This document shows positions 16,211 through 25,671 of a stretch of DNA of 64,000 nt, one piece after another. The number at the start of each line of letters is the position of its first letter. Position 1 is the first letter of the stretch. A program made the translations under genes and the position numbers. The DNA comes from Streptomyces tuirus (GTDB taxonomy: Bacteria; Actinomycetota; Actinomycetes; Streptomycetales; Streptomycetaceae), in contig NZ_AP023439.1 in the NCBI RefSeq assembly GCF_014701095.1, positions 5,444,001 to 5,508,000 of the forward strand. Direction: 5' to 3'. The notes below the pieces were generated by a model. That model was not told where the DNA came from. It saw only the letters and a program-made list of their open reading frames with translations, and made no database searches.

Positions 16211-16876
16211 CTAGGCCCGCGACCGGTGGGCCACGTACGCCAGCGTGCCCAGCACCAGACGGGCCTCCGGCGGGCGGGACGCCGAGTCCAGGGCGGGGGA
16301 GCGGAGCCAGCGCACCGGGCCGAGACCGCCGCGGTCGGAGGGCGGCGCCGTGATGTGCGCGCCCGGGCCGAGGCCGCGCAGGTCGAGGGAGTCCGGGTCG
16401 TCCCAGCCCATGCGGTACAGCAGGCCGGGCAGATCGGCGGCGGCGCCGGGAGCGACGAAGAAGTGGGCGCGGCCGTCCGGCGTCGCCGCGACCGGGCCGA
16501 CGGGCAGGCCCATGCGCTCCAGCCGGGCCAGCGCGCGGCGGCCGGCGGGCTCGGCCACCTCGATGACGTCGAACGCCCGGCCGACCGGCAGCATCACCGA
16601 GGCGCCGGGGAACTCGCCCCACGCCCGGGTCACGTCGTCCAGCGTCGCCCCGGCCGCGAGCACCGGCGCGAAGTCCAGCGGGTGCGCGCCCGGCGCCGGG
16701 CAGTCGTCATGGCCGCAGGAGCAGGCGCCCGCCGAGGCCCGGGCGCCCGGCACCACGTCCCAGCCCCACAGTCCGGTGTACTCGGCCACCGCCGTGCCGT
16801 CCGACGTACGGCTGCGGCGGCGTGATCCGGTCCGGATGTCGCGCATGCCCCGGCTGATGCCGATCGTGAAGCCCAT
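16211..16876 (-). CDS. Bifunctional primase/polymerase (prim-pol) domain protein
   Basis: The 221-residue product resembles the N-terminal prim-pol (AEP-type) domain of integrated-element replication proteins, found in Streptomyces as a stand-alone chromosomal gene here. Recognisable are WGWDVVPGA, the small zinc-knuckle-like CSCGHDDCPAPGAHPL (about residues 52-67), ASVMLPVGRAFDVIEV with a D-x-I/V-type metal-ligand strand, and GLGPGAHITAPPSDRGG. No helicase domain follows, so any replication role would need a partner. It is monocistronic and convergent with ftsY. Catalytic activity is not established; a degenerate or regulatory paralogue is possible. Confidence 0.75.
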   Translation of the reverse strand: MGFTIGISRGMRDIRTGSRRRSRTSDGTAVAEYTGLWGWDVVPGARASAGACSCGHDDCPAPGAHPLDFAPVLAAGATLDDVTRAWGEFPGASVMLPVGRAFDVIEVAEPAGRRALARLERMGLPVGPVAATPDGRAHFFVAPGAAADLPGLLYRMGWDDPDSLDLRGLGPGAHITAPPSDRGGLGPVRWLRSPALDSASRPPEARLVLGTLAYVAHRSRA

Positions 16877-17321
16877 GCCCCCTCCAACGGGTCCGACGCA
16901 GCGGTGGTTACGCTGCGGACGCGATGCGTGACTCTCCGTTTCCGCCTTCCCGGCGGCGGTCGGTTCATACAGCGCCCGGATGTGCCCAGGGTGGCGTGCC
17001 CGACGACGCGCGCCCCCGAATGCATCGCTGCACCCGCTCCTGGTTGTGCTGTGTCAAGTGAATCGCGCGTAGCCGTACGTGAGTTCATTCGAAGGGGTGG
17101 CGAATGGTGGCGTTTCCGTGTGAGCCATAGCTGGACGGGTGATCGTAGGATTACTTTGTGTGCACGAGTCCTGGGGGCACATGCGCTCGTGGGTATGCCG
17201 GAGGCAAGTCGTCATTCCGTTCGAAGGGTGACAAGGGCCGGACGGACGGCCGTACGAACCGGCATGCTGATAGGGCTTGGCGCACTCGGCGACAAGTGGT
17301 CTCAGGGATGGGGGCGTTCCA
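16877..17321. other. 445-base gap upstream of nsdA
   Basis: This divergent intergenic region serves the prim-pol gene (minus) and nsdA (plus). Its composition is less GC-rich than that of the genes. No conserved ORF, riboswitch or confident promoter was recognised; TAGGAT near 17147 and TAGGGC near 17271 are possible -10 hexamers without good -35 partners. Confidence 0.5.
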
Positions 17322-18818
17322 GTGAGCGGCAACGGCGGAAGCGGAACGAACGCTGCGGGCGCGACGCACGCTGACAAGCGCCCGAACGAGCTGCTCACCT
17401 CCTGGTTCGTGCGCAGCGGCTGGTCCAAGGGCGAGTTCGCCCGTCAGGTCAACCGCAGGGCACGCCAGTTGGGCGCCAACCACATCTCCACGGACACCTC
17501 GCGCGTGCGCCGCTGGCTCGACGGAGAGAACCCCCGCGAGCCGATCCCGAGGATCCTGTCCGAGCTGTTCTCGGAGCGCTTCGGCGTCGTCGTCTCCGTC
17601 GAGGACCTGGGGCTGCGCACCGCGCGCCAGTCACCTTCCGCGACCGGCGTCGACCTGCCCTGGACGGGCCCGCAGACGGTGGCCCTGCTCAGCGAGTTCT
17701 CGCGCAGCGACCTGATGCTGGCGCGGCGCGGCTTCCTCGGGAGCTCGCTGGTGCTGTCTGCGGGCCCGGCCCTCATCGAGCCCATGCAGCGCTGGCTCGT
17801 CCCCTCGCCCGCGGCCCCGAGATCCGCACCCGAGCCCGCGGGCGGCTCCGGCCGCGCCCGCGGCCGCCTCTCCAAGCCGGAGCTGGACCTCCTGGAGTCC
17901 ACGACGGTGATGTTCCGGCAGTGGGACGCCCAGTGCGGCGGCGGCCTGCGCCGCAAGGCGGTCGTCGGGCAGCTGCACGAGGTGACCGACCTCCTCCAGG
18001 AGCCCCAGCCGGAGTCCACCACCCGCCGCCTGTTCAAGGTCGCCGCCGAACTCGCCGAGCTGGCCGGCTGGATGTCGTACGACATCGGGCTCCAGCCGAC
18101 CGCGCAGAAGTACTTCGTCCTCGCCCTGCACGCCGCCAAGGAGGCGGGCGACCGGCCCCTCGGCTCCTACGTGCTGTCCAGCATGAGCCGCCAGATGATC
18201 CACCTCGGCCGACCCGACGACGCGCTGGAGCTGATCCACCTCGCGCAGTACGGCAGCCGGGACTGCGCGAGTCCGCGCACCCAGTCGATGCTGTATGCGA
18301 TGGAGGCCCGCGCCTACGCGAACATGGGGCAGCCCGGCAAGTGCAAGCGGGCGGTCCGGATGGCCGAGGACACCTTCTCCGAGGCCGACGAGTGGGACGA
18401 GCCGGACCCCGACTGGATCCGCTTCTTCTCCGAGGCCGAGCTGCACGGCGAGAACTCCCACTCCTACCGCGACCTGGCCTACGTCGCCGGGCGCAGCCCC
18501 ACCTACGCCTCGCTGGCCGAGCCCCTGATGAGCCGGGCGGTCGAGCTCTTCGCCGAGGACGACGAGCACCAGCGGTCGTACGCGCTGAACCTGATCGGCA
18601 TGGCCACGGTCCATCTCCTCCAGCGCGAGCCCGAGCGGAGCACGGTCTTCGCCACCGAGGCCATGCGGGTCGCCAAGAAGGTCCGCTCCGAGCGGGTGAA
18701 CACCCGTATCCGCAAGACGGTCGACACCGCCGCCCGCGACTTCGGCGACCTGGGTGAGGTCGTCGACCTCACCGAGCGGCTCTCCGCCGAGCTGCCCGAG
18801 ACCGCCGAGGCGGTCTGA
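17322..18818 (+). CDS. nsdA: NsdA, TPR-like regulator of sporulation and antibiotic production
   Basis: This 498-residue protein matches NsdA (SCO5582 in S. coelicolor, from memory), whose loss increases sporulation and actinorhodin. An XRE-like N-terminal region (about 25-95, WSKGEFARQVNRRARQLG and TDTSRVRRWLDGENPREP) suggests DNA binding. A small hydrophobic segment (FLGSSLVLSAGPALIEPM, about 139-156) follows. From about 180 on there are helical TPR-like repeats (e.g. KVAAELAELAGWMSYDIGLQ and ALHAAKEAGDRPLGSYVLSS). The GTG at 17322 has the purine-rich GGATGGGGG upstream. The next gene is 336 bases away. Its biochemical mechanism remains unknown. Confidence 0.92.
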   Translation: MSGNGGSGTNAAGATHADKRPNELLTSWFVRSGWSKGEFARQVNRRARQLGANHISTDTSRVRRWLDGENPREPIPRILSELFSERFGVVVSVEDLGLRTARQSPSATGVDLPWTGPQTVALLSEFSRSDLMLARRGFLGSSLVLSAGPALIEPMQRWLVPSPAAPRSAPEPAGGSGRARGRLSKPELDLLESTTVMFRQWDAQCGGGLRRKAVVGQLHEVTDLLQEPQPESTTRRLFKVAAELAELAGWMSYDIGLQPTAQKYFVLALHAAKEAGDRPLGSYVLSSMSRQMIHLGRPDDALELIHLAQYGSRDCASPRTQSMLYAMEARAYANMGQPGKCKRAVRMAEDTFSEADEWDEPDPDWIRFFSEAELHGENSHSYRDLAYVAGRSPTYASLAEPLMSRAVELFAEDDEHQRSYALNLIGMATVHLLQREPERSTVFATEAMRVAKKVRSERVNTRIRKTVDTAARDFGDLGEVVDLTERLSAELPETAEAV

Positions 18819-19000
18819 CAAGCCGCACCACCCAGAACCCCGGCCGCGGCCGGCCCTCCCGAACTGCCCGACTCGGCTCCCCCATGCCAGGTCATCGGAA
18901 GGCCGACCGCGGCCGGTCTGTGTTCCCCCGGCTGTCTGAAAGCCGAAGGTTGCGCCACGATAACGATCAGATCGTCCGCAATCCGGCAGTTCATCGACGC

Positions 19001-19036
19001 GTAACACAGAAGGCGCCTTCGTCACGGTCGCGAAAC
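19001..19036 (+). promoter_or_regulatory. GlnR-box-like element upstream of amtB
   Basis: The 336-base gap 18819-19154 contains no gene. Within it, GTCAC-n6-GAAAC (19021-19036) is a perfect match to one GlnR half-box (gTnAC-n6-GaAAc). A GTAAC at 19001-19005 may belong to the neighbouring half-box, although the spacing is 20 rather than 22. GlnR control of amtB-glnK-glnD is established in S. coelicolor. The site ends 118 bases before the amtB ATG. Confidence 0.55.
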
Positions 19037-19154
19037 AACGAGGGGCTTCGACCGAAACCGCGCTGCGCCAATCTCGTGGCGCATAACCGGCCCGCCCCTC
19101 AATCCGCTCGAGGCTTCGCCCGCACGGGGCCGTACACATGACGAGGAGACGCCG

Positions 19155-20498
19155 ATGGCACCAGCCATCACCCTTGCCGCAGAGGCTCCCAAGCTCTCTG
19201 CCGCGAACACAGGGTTCATGCTCATCTGTTCCGCCCTGGTGATGCTCATGACCCCGGGTCTTGCCTTCTTCTACGGAGGCATGGTCCGCGTCAAGAGCAC
19301 CCTGAACATGCTGATGATGAGCTTCATCAGCCTCGGGATCGTCACCATCCTGTGGGTGCTGTACGGCTTCTCCATGGCGTTCGGCACCGACTCCGGCAGC
19401 CTCATCGGCTGGAACTCCGACTGGGTCGGTCTCGGCAACATCGGACTGACGGAGCTGTGGCCCGGCTACACCATCCCGGTGTTCGTGTTCCTGGTCTTCC
19501 AGCTGATGTTCGCGATCATCACGCCCGCCCTGATCAGCGGCGCCCTCGCGGACCGCGTGAAGTTCAGCGCCTGGGCGCTGTTCATCGCCCTGTGGGTCAC
19601 GGTCGTCTACTTCCCCGTCGCCCACTGGGTCTGGGGCGCCGGCGGCTGGGCCTTCGAGCTGGGCGTCATCGACTTCGCCGGTGGTACGGCGGTGCACATC
19701 AACGCGGGTGCCGCGGCGCTCGGCGTGATCCTCGTCATCGGCAAGCGCGTCGGCTTCAAGAAGGACCCGATGCGCCCGCACAGCCTGCCGCTGGTCATGC
19801 TCGGCGCCGGTCTGCTGTGGTTCGGCTGGTTCGGCTTCAACGCCGGCTCCTGGCTGGGCAACGACGACGGCGTCGGCGCGCTGATGTTCGTCAACACACA
19901 GGTCGCCACCGCCGCCGCCATGCTGGCCTGGCTCATCTACGAGAAGATCCGCCACGGCGCGTTCACCACGCTCGGTGCCGCCTCCGGCGCCGTCGCGGGC
20001 CTGGTCGCCATCACCCCGGCCGGCGGTGCCGTCACCCCGCTCGGCGCGATCGCGGTCGGCGCCGTCGCCGGTGTGCTGTGCGCCATGGCCGTCGGCCTGA
20101 AGTACAGGTTCGGCTACGACGACTCCCTCGACGTCGTCGGCGTGCACCTGGTCGGCGGTGTCGCCGGCTCCCTGCTGATCGGCCTCTTCGCCAGCGGCAA
20201 GGGCCAGTCCACCGTCGAGGGCCTCTTCTACGGCGGCGGCCTGACCCAGTTCTGGAAGCAGTGCGCCGGTGTCTTCGCGGTGCTGGCCTACTCCCTGGTC
20301 GTCTCCGCGATCCTCGCCTTCATCCTCGACAAGACCATGGGCATGAGGGTCCCCGAGGACGACGAGATCACCGGCATCGACCAGGCCGAGCACGCCGAGA
20401 CCGCATACGACTTCAGCGGTGCCGGTGGCGGTGCCGCCAGGACCGCCGCAGCCGCGGCCGCCGTGGGCAGCGCCGAGAGCAAGAAGGTGGACGCATGA
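19155..20498 (+). CDS. amtB: Ammonium transporter
   Basis: AmtB is the trimeric ammonium channel of the plasma membrane, here 447 residues with 11 predicted helices. The twin pore histidines are His181 (GGTAVHINAGAAALG) and His331 (DVVGVHLVGGVAGS). The N-terminal MLMTPGLAFFYGGMVR block and the aromatic gate region WVWGAGGWAF are also conserved. The C-terminal tail (after about 390) is acidic, then Ala-rich. GAGGAG precedes the ATG by eight bases. The gene overlaps glnK by ATGA, so channel and its PII regulator are made together. It is expected to be induced by GlnR under nitrogen limitation. Confidence 0.98.
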   Translation: MAPAITLAAEAPKLSAANTGFMLICSALVMLMTPGLAFFYGGMVRVKSTLNMLMMSFISLGIVTILWVLYGFSMAFGTDSGSLIGWNSDWVGLGNIGLTELWPGYTIPVFVFLVFQLMFAIITPALISGALADRVKFSAWALFIALWVTVVYFPVAHWVWGAGGWAFELGVIDFAGGTAVHINAGAAALGVILVIGKRVGFKKDPMRPHSLPLVMLGAGLLWFGWFGFNAGSWLGNDDGVGALMFVNTQVATAAAMLAWLIYEKIRHGAFTTLGAASGAVAGLVAITPAGGAVTPLGAIAVGAVAGVLCAMAVGLKYRFGYDDSLDVVGVHLVGGVAGSLLIGLFASGKGQSTVEGLFYGGGLTQFWKQCAGVFAVLAYSLVVSAILAFILDKTMGMRVPEDDEITGIDQAEHAETAYDFSGAGGGAARTAAAAAAVGSAESKKVDA

Positions 20499-20833
20499 AG
20501 CTCATCACCGCCGTCGTGAAGCCGCACCGGCTCGACGAGATCAAGGAGGCCCTCCAGGCCTTCGGAGTACACGGCCTGACGGTCACCGAGGCCAGCGGTT
20601 ACGGTCGGCAGCGGGGCCACACCGAGGTCTACCGCGGTGCCGAGTACACCGTCGACCTGGTCCCCAAGATCCGCATCGAGGTCCTGGTCGAGGACGACGA
20701 CGCCGAACAGCTGATCGACGTGGTGGTCAAGGCGGCCCGCACCGGCAAGATCGGTGACGGCAAGGTCTGGTCGATCCCGGTCGAGACGGCCGTACGGGTC
20801 AGGACCGGCGAGCGCGGTCCCGACGCGCTCTGA
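20495..20833 (+). CDS. glnK: Nitrogen regulatory PII protein GlnK
   Basis: GlnK is a trimeric PII signal protein of 112 residues that senses ATP/ADP and 2-oxoglutarate and plugs AmtB. The T-loop is intact, with Tyr51 in RGAEYTVDLVPK, the residue that is adenylylated by GlnD in Streptomyces. The B-loop TGKIGDGKVW and C-loop RVRTGERG are present. It overlaps amtB by four bases, and glnD follows after 38 bases, giving the conserved amtB-glnK-glnD operon. Confidence 0.98.
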   Translation: MKLITAVVKPHRLDEIKEALQAFGVHGLTVTEASGYGRQRGHTEVYRGAEYTVDLVPKIRIEVLVEDDDAEQLIDVVVKAARTGKIGDGKVWSIPVETAVRVRTGERGPDAL

Positions 20834-20871
20834 AGGCCCGCAGAGCAGACGAACGGAACAGGAGCCACCGG

Positions 20872-23319
20872 GTGACGAGTACGGACGTGCAGAAGGAAGC
20901 AGAGGACTCGGGACCCAGCGGCTACGCGGCGGCCCGGCTGCGTCTCCTCACCGAGGAGACGCGGTCCGGGCCGCCGCGCCGTACGGCCCTGGCCGGCCTC
21001 ACGGACCAGTGGCTCACCGGACTGTTCGCCGCGGGCTCCGAGGGGCTGCGCGGAGTCTCTCTCGTCGCCGTCGGCGGCTACGGACGGGGTGAGCTGTCCC
21101 CGCGCAGCGACCTCGACCTGCTCCTGCTGCACGACGGCGGCGACCCCAAGGCGGTCGCGGCCCTCGCCGACCGGCTCTGGTACCCCGTCTGGGACCTGGG
21201 CCTGGACCTGGACCACTCCGTCCGCACCCCTGCCGAGGCCCGCAAGACCGCCGCCGAGGACCTCAAGGTGCAGCTCGGCCTGCTGGACGCCCGGCACATC
21301 GCCGGCGACCTCGGCCTCACCGCGTCCCTGCGCACGACCGTCCTGGCCGACTGGCGCAACCAGGCGCCCAAGCGCCTCCCCGAACTCCAGGCACTGTGCG
21401 CCGAACGCGCCGAGCGCCAAGGCGAGTTGCAGTACCTGCTGGAGCCCGACCTGAAGGAGGCCCGCGGCGGGCTGCGCGACGCCACCGCGCTGCGCGCCGT
21501 CGCCGCCTCCTGGCTCGCCGACGCCCCGCGCGAGGGCCTCGCCGACGCCCGGCGCCGGCTCCTCGACGTCCGGGACGCCCTGCACCTGACCACCGGGCGC
21601 GCCACCGACCGGCTCGCCCTCCAGGAACAGGACCAGGTGGCCGCCGAGCTCGGCCTGCTCGACGCGGACACCCTGCTCCGGCAGGTCTACGAAGCGGCGC
21701 GGCTCGTCTCGTACGCCAGTGACGTCACCTGGCGCGAGGTGGGGCGGGTCCTGCGCTCACGCGCCGTGCGGCCCCGGCTGCGCGCCATGCTGGGCGGCGG
21801 GAAACCGCCCGGCGAGCGTTCCCCGCTGGCCGAGGGCGTGGTGGAGCAGGACGGCGAGGTGGTGCTCGCCCGCGCCGCGCGCCCCGAGCGCGACCCCGTG
21901 CTGCCCTTGCGCGCCGCGGCCGCCGCCGCGCAGGCCGGACTCCCGCTCTCCCTGCACGCCGTACGGCGCCTGGCGGCCACCGTGCGCCCGTTGCCCACAC
22001 CCTGGCCCGCCGAGGCACGCGAACAGCTGGTCACCCTGCTCGGCTCGGGCCGCCCCACCATCGACGTCTGGGAGGCGCTGGAGGCCGAAGGGCTGATCAC
22101 CCGGCTGCTGCCCGACTGGGAGCGGGTCCGCTGCCGCCCGCAGCGCAACGCCGTACACCTGTGGACCGTCGACCGGCACCTGATCGAGACCGCGGTGTGC
22201 GCCTCCGAGTTCACCCGCCGGGTCAGCCGCCCCGACCTGCTGCTGGTCGCCGCGCTGCTGCACGACATCGGAAAGGGCTGGCCCGGCGACCACTCCGTGG
22301 CCGGCGAGATCATCGCCAAGGACGTGGCCGCCCGGATCGGCTTCGACCGCCACGACGTGACCGTCGTCGCCACCCTCGTACGGCACCACCTCCTGCTCAT
22401 CGACACCGCCACCCGGCGCGACCTGGAGGACCCGGCCACCGTGCGCTCCGTCGCCGAGGCCGTCGTCTCCCAGGGCACGCTGGAGCTGCTGCACGCCCTC
22501 ACCGAGGCCGACGCGCTCGCCACCGGCCCGGCCGCATGGTCGTCCTGGCGCGGCTCGCTCGTCGCCGACCTGGTCGGACGGGTCTCGGCCGTGCTCGCGG
22601 GCGATGCCCCGGACGAACCCGAGGAGGCCGCGCCCACCGCCGAGCAGGAGCGGCTCGCCCTGGAGGCGGCGGCGACGGGCAGCCCGGTGCTCTCGCTGCG
22701 GGCCCAGACCGAGCCGCCCGCCGGTCAGGAGCCGTCCGGCGACCCCGAGCCGCTCGGCGTGGAGCTGCTCATCGCCGTACCCGACCAGCCCGGGGTGCTG
22801 CCCGCGGTAGCCGGTGTCCTGGCCATGCACCGGCTGACCGTCCGCACCGCCGAGCTGCGCTCCCTGGACCTCCCGGACGGCGTCGACGGCTCCGTGCTGC
22901 TGCTGGACTGGCGGGTCGCCGCCGAGTACGGCTCGCTGCCGCAGGCCGCCCGGCTGCGCTCGGACCTGGTCCGGGCCCTGGACGGCTCCCTGGACATCGC
23001 CGGCCGCCTCGCCGAACGGGACGCGGCCTATCCGCGCCGCCGGGGCGTGGTCGCCCCCGCGGCCCGGGTGTCCGTCCACCCGGCCGCCTCCCGGCTGGCC
23101 ACGGTCATCGAGGTGCGCTCACAGGACGCCCCCGGCCTGCTGTTCCGCATCGGACGGGCCCTGGAGGACGCGAGCGTGCGGGTGCGCAGCGCGCATGTCT
23201 CGACCCTCGGCGCCAACGCCGTCGACGCCTTCTATGTGACCGGTCCGGAGGGCGCGCCGCTGCCCGGGGACGAGGCGGCGTCGGTGGCGCGGAAGCTGGA
23301 GGAGACACTGCGTGGGTGA
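20872..23319 (+). CDS. glnD: PII adenylyltransferase/uridylyltransferase GlnD
   Basis: GlnD modifies and demodifies GlnK in response to nitrogen status; in Streptomyces the modification is adenylylation. The 815-residue protein has the nucleotidyltransferase motif GGYGRGELSPRSDLDLL (68-84, metal ligands Asp80 and Asp82). The HD domain follows (LLHDIGKGWPGDHS, about residue 463, and later VRHHLL). Two C-terminal ACT domains (about 620-705 and 740-812, beginning ELLIAVPDQPGVLPAVAGV and IEVRSQDAPGLLFRIGRALE) sense glutamine. The GTG at 20872 has GGAG ten bases upstream. It is co-transcribed with glnK. Confidence 0.97.
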   Translation: MTSTDVQKEAEDSGPSGYAAARLRLLTEETRSGPPRRTALAGLTDQWLTGLFAAGSEGLRGVSLVAVGGYGRGELSPRSDLDLLLLHDGGDPKAVAALADRLWYPVWDLGLDLDHSVRTPAEARKTAAEDLKVQLGLLDARHIAGDLGLTASLRTTVLADWRNQAPKRLPELQALCAERAERQGELQYLLEPDLKEARGGLRDATALRAVAASWLADAPREGLADARRRLLDVRDALHLTTGRATDRLALQEQDQVAAELGLLDADTLLRQVYEAARLVSYASDVTWREVGRVLRSRAVRPRLRAMLGGGKPPGERSPLAEGVVEQDGEVVLARAARPERDPVLPLRAAAAAAQAGLPLSLHAVRRLAATVRPLPTPWPAEAREQLVTLLGSGRPTIDVWEALEAEGLITRLLPDWERVRCRPQRNAVHLWTVDRHLIETAVCASEFTRRVSRPDLLLVAALLHDIGKGWPGDHSVAGEIIAKDVAARIGFDRHDVTVVATLVRHHLLLIDTATRRDLEDPATVRSVAEAVVSQGTLELLHALTEADALATGPAAWSSWRGSLVADLVGRVSAVLAGDAPDEPEEAAPTAEQERLALEAAATGSPVLSLRAQTEPPAGQEPSGDPEPLGVELLIAVPDQPGVLPAVAGVLAMHRLTVRTAELRSLDLPDGVDGSVLLLDWRVAAEYGSLPQAARLRSDLVRALDGSLDIAGRLAERDAAYPRRRGVVAPAARVSVHPAASRLATVIEVRSQDAPGLLFRIGRALEDASVRVRSAHVSTLGANAVDAFYVTGPEGAPLPGDEAASVARKLEETLRG

Positions 23320-23400
23320 GGCCGACCCGGCGACTTGTCACGCCGGGATACCCTGGAGGGCGATTCCCTGTAGCCACCGACCCTGAGGACCGCGAGCGCC

Positions 23401-24951
23401 GTGTTCGATACTCTTTCCGATCGCCTCTCAGCGACCTTCAAGAACCTGCGCGGCAAGGGACGGCTCTCCGAGGCGGACATCGACGCCACGGCGCGCGAGA
23501 TCCGGATCGCGCTCCTCGAGGCGGACGTGGCGCTTCCCGTCGTCCGGACGTTCATCAAGAACGTCAAGGAGCGCGCCCTCGGCGCCGAGGTCAGCAAGGC
23601 GCTGAACCCCGCCCAGCAGGTCCTCAAGATCGTCAACGACGAGCTCGTCACCATCCTCGGCGGCGAGACCCGGCGTCTGCGCTTCGCCAAGCAGCCCCCC
23701 ACCGTGATCATGCTGGCGGGTCTGCAGGGTGCCGGTAAGACCACCCTCGCGGGCAAGCTCGGCCGCTGGCTCAAGGAGCAGGGCCACTCCCCGATCCTCG
23801 TCGCCGCCGACCTCCAGCGCCCGAACGCGGTCAACCAGCTGAGCGTCGTCGCCGAGCGCGCCGGTGTCGCGGTCTACGCCCCCGAGCCGGGCAACGGCGT
23901 GGGCGACCCGGTGAAGGTCGCCAAGGACTCCATCGAGCACGCGAAGAGCAAGGTCCACGACATCGTGATCGTGGACACCGCCGGCCGCCTCGGCATCGAC
24001 CAGGAGATGATGCAGCAGGCCGCGGACATCCGCGACGCCGTCTCCCCGGACGAGATCCTGTTCGTCGTCGACGCGATGATCGGCCAGGACGCCGTCAACA
24101 CGGCCGAGGCCTTCCGCGACGGCGTCGGCTTCGACGGCGTGGTGCTCTCCAAGCTCGACGGTGACGCCCGCGGCGGTGCCGCCCTGTCGATCCGGCAGAT
24201 CACCGGCAAGCCGATCATGTTCGCGTCGAACGGCGAGAAGCTCGACGACTTCGACGCGTTCCACCCTGACCGGATGGCCTCCCGCATCCTCGACATGGGT
24301 GACCTCCTCACCCTGATTGAGCAGGCGGAGAAGACGTTCAGCCAGGAAGAGGCCGAGAAGATGGCCTCCAAGCTGGCGTCCAAGAAGGGCCAGGACTTCA
24401 CCCTGGACGACTTCCTGGCCCAGATGGAGCAGGTCCGCAAGATGGGCTCCATCTCCAAGCTGCTCGGCATGCTCCCGGGCATGGGCCAGATGAAGGACCA
24501 GATCAACAACCTCGACGAGCGGGACGTCGACCGCACGGCCGCCATCATCAAGTCGATGACCCCGGCCGAGCGCCAGGAGCCGACGATCATCAACGGCTCG
24601 CGCCGCGCCCGTATCGCCAGGGGCTCCGGCGTCGAGGTCAGCGCGGTCAAGAACCTGGTCGAGCGGTTCTTCGAGGCCCGCAAGATGATGTCCCGCATGG
24701 CCCAGGGCGGCGGCATGCCCGGGATGCCGGGGATGCCCGGCATGGGCGGCGGCCCCGGCCGCACCAAGAAGCAGCCGAAGAAGGCCAAGGGCAAGCAGCG
24801 CTCCGGCAACCCGATGAAGCGCAAGCAGCAGGAGCAGGAAGAGGCCGCCCGCCGGGCCGCCGCGGCCGAGGGCGGCGGCGCCTTCGGACTGCCGCAGCAG
24901 GGCGGCAAGGACTTCGAACTCCCCGACGAGTTCAAGAAGTTCATGGGCTGA
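23401..24951 (+). CDS. ffh: Signal recognition particle protein Ffh (SRP54)
   Basis: Ffh binds signal sequences and 4.5S RNA and targets ribosomes to FtsY. The 516-residue protein has the N domain (1-90), the GTPase domain with G1 LQGAGKTTLAGKL, DLQRPNAVNQL, DTAGRLGIDQ and SKLDGDARGG, and the M domain (about 300-440) with LGMLPGMGQM and the RNA-binding SRRARIARGSG. A Met/Gly-rich PGMPGMPGMPGMGG run and a basic plus Gln/Glu tail follow. The start is a GTG. The 4.5S RNA gene is not in this window. Confidence 0.98.
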   Translation: MFDTLSDRLSATFKNLRGKGRLSEADIDATAREIRIALLEADVALPVVRTFIKNVKERALGAEVSKALNPAQQVLKIVNDELVTILGGETRRLRFAKQPPTVIMLAGLQGAGKTTLAGKLGRWLKEQGHSPILVAADLQRPNAVNQLSVVAERAGVAVYAPEPGNGVGDPVKVAKDSIEHAKSKVHDIVIVDTAGRLGIDQEMMQQAADIRDAVSPDEILFVVDAMIGQDAVNTAEAFRDGVGFDGVVLSKLDGDARGGAALSIRQITGKPIMFASNGEKLDDFDAFHPDRMASRILDMGDLLTLIEQAEKTFSQEEAEKMASKLASKKGQDFTLDDFLAQMEQVRKMGSISKLLGMLPGMGQMKDQINNLDERDVDRTAAIIKSMTPAERQEPTIINGSRRARIARGSGVEVSAVKNLVERFFEARKMMSRMAQGGGMPGMPGMPGMGGGPGRTKKQPKKAKGKQRSGNPMKRKQQEQEEAARRAAAAEGGGAFGLPQQGGKDFELPDEFKKFMG

Positions 24952-24968
24952 CACCCCGTCCGAACCGC

Positions 24969-25009
24969 ACCGAGGGCGCCCCTTCCTGTCCGGAAGGGGC
25001 GCCCTCGGT
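24969..25009. terminator. Strong terminator after ffh
   Basis: A perfect 18-bp stem (24969-24986 with 24992-25009, arms beginning ACCGAGGGCG) has the 5-base loop TGTCC. It lies between ffh and the convergent lipoprotein gene and probably stops both. Confidence 0.9.
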
Positions 25010-25030
25010 CGTGAGCCGGCGGCTCGCAGG

Positions 25031-25633
25031 TCAGCCGTTCGGGAACTTCCAGATGTACGGCTCGCCGTCCTCCTCGGCCCAGTGGACCTCGACGCTCTTG
25101 GCGTTCGCCGGGATCACGTACGTCTCGCAGAACACATGGCTCTCGCCCTGCTTCCAGCGGTCCACGTCGTACGGGTCCTCGCAGCCCGCCGCGTCCTCGG
25201 AGGCGCCGATGAGGACGGTACCGCGCTGCCCGTCGGCGAAGACCGTGGTGCCGTCGTGCACATCGGAACCGTCGGTGAGGGCGGGCCCGCTCGTGTGCGT
25301 GTACTTCAGGTGCGCGACGGCCAGCACCTTGCCCTTGACCTTGTCGGGCTCCGAGACGGCCTTCGCCGCCTCCGCCTCGGTGCCTACGTCGACCTTCTGT
25401 GCCAGCACCTGGTAGGTGACCTCACCCGGGTCCTCCGCGACCTTGCCCGTCGCGCTCTCGCCGGTCCCCATCTCGCCGCCGGAGGTGGGCTCCGGCGACG
25501 GCGAGGTCTTGGCCTGGGCGGTGCCCGTGCTCTTCGCGTCGGCGGTGTCGTCGCCGCCTCCGCAGCCGGTGAGCGTCAGAGCGAGAACGGCGACGGGCGC
25601 GACGAGGCGCAGCGCGGTCTGGTGGTGCGGCAC
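25031..25633 (-). CDS. Secreted lipoprotein, unknown function
   Basis: This 200-residue lipoprotein has a short basic start, a hydrophobic core and the lipobox LTLTGC with Cys24 as the lipidated residue. A Ser/Thr/Pro/Glu-rich spacer (about 30-65) precedes a globular domain. That domain (from about 72, VTYQVLAQKVDVGTEAEAAK to EVHWAEEDGEPYIWKF) is of the kind found in Streptomyces DUF4352-like exported proteins; the match is from general appearance only. The two cysteines near its end (AGCEDPY and HVFCETY) may form a disulfide. AGGAG precedes the GTG start. A 9-bp-arm palindrome lies upstream at 25672-25702. Confidence 0.85.
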   Translation of the reverse strand: MPHHQTALRLVAPVAVLALTLTGCGGGDDTADAKSTGTAQAKTSPSPEPTSGGEMGTGESATGKVAEDPGEVTYQVLAQKVDVGTEAEAAKAVSEPDKVKGKVLAVAHLKYTHTSGPALTDGSDVHDGTTVFADGQRGTVLIGASEDAAGCEDPYDVDRWKQGESHVFCETYVIPANAKSVEVHWAEEDGEPYIWKFPNG

Positions 25634-25671
25634 AGCAGCTCCTGTATGCAGATGTGTAGGTCCCCCGAGCG

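Noticed and set aside
23320..23400. 4.5S RNA gene near ffh
   Set aside because: The 81-base gap is too short and lacks the conserved GGAA/GNAR helix-8 core.
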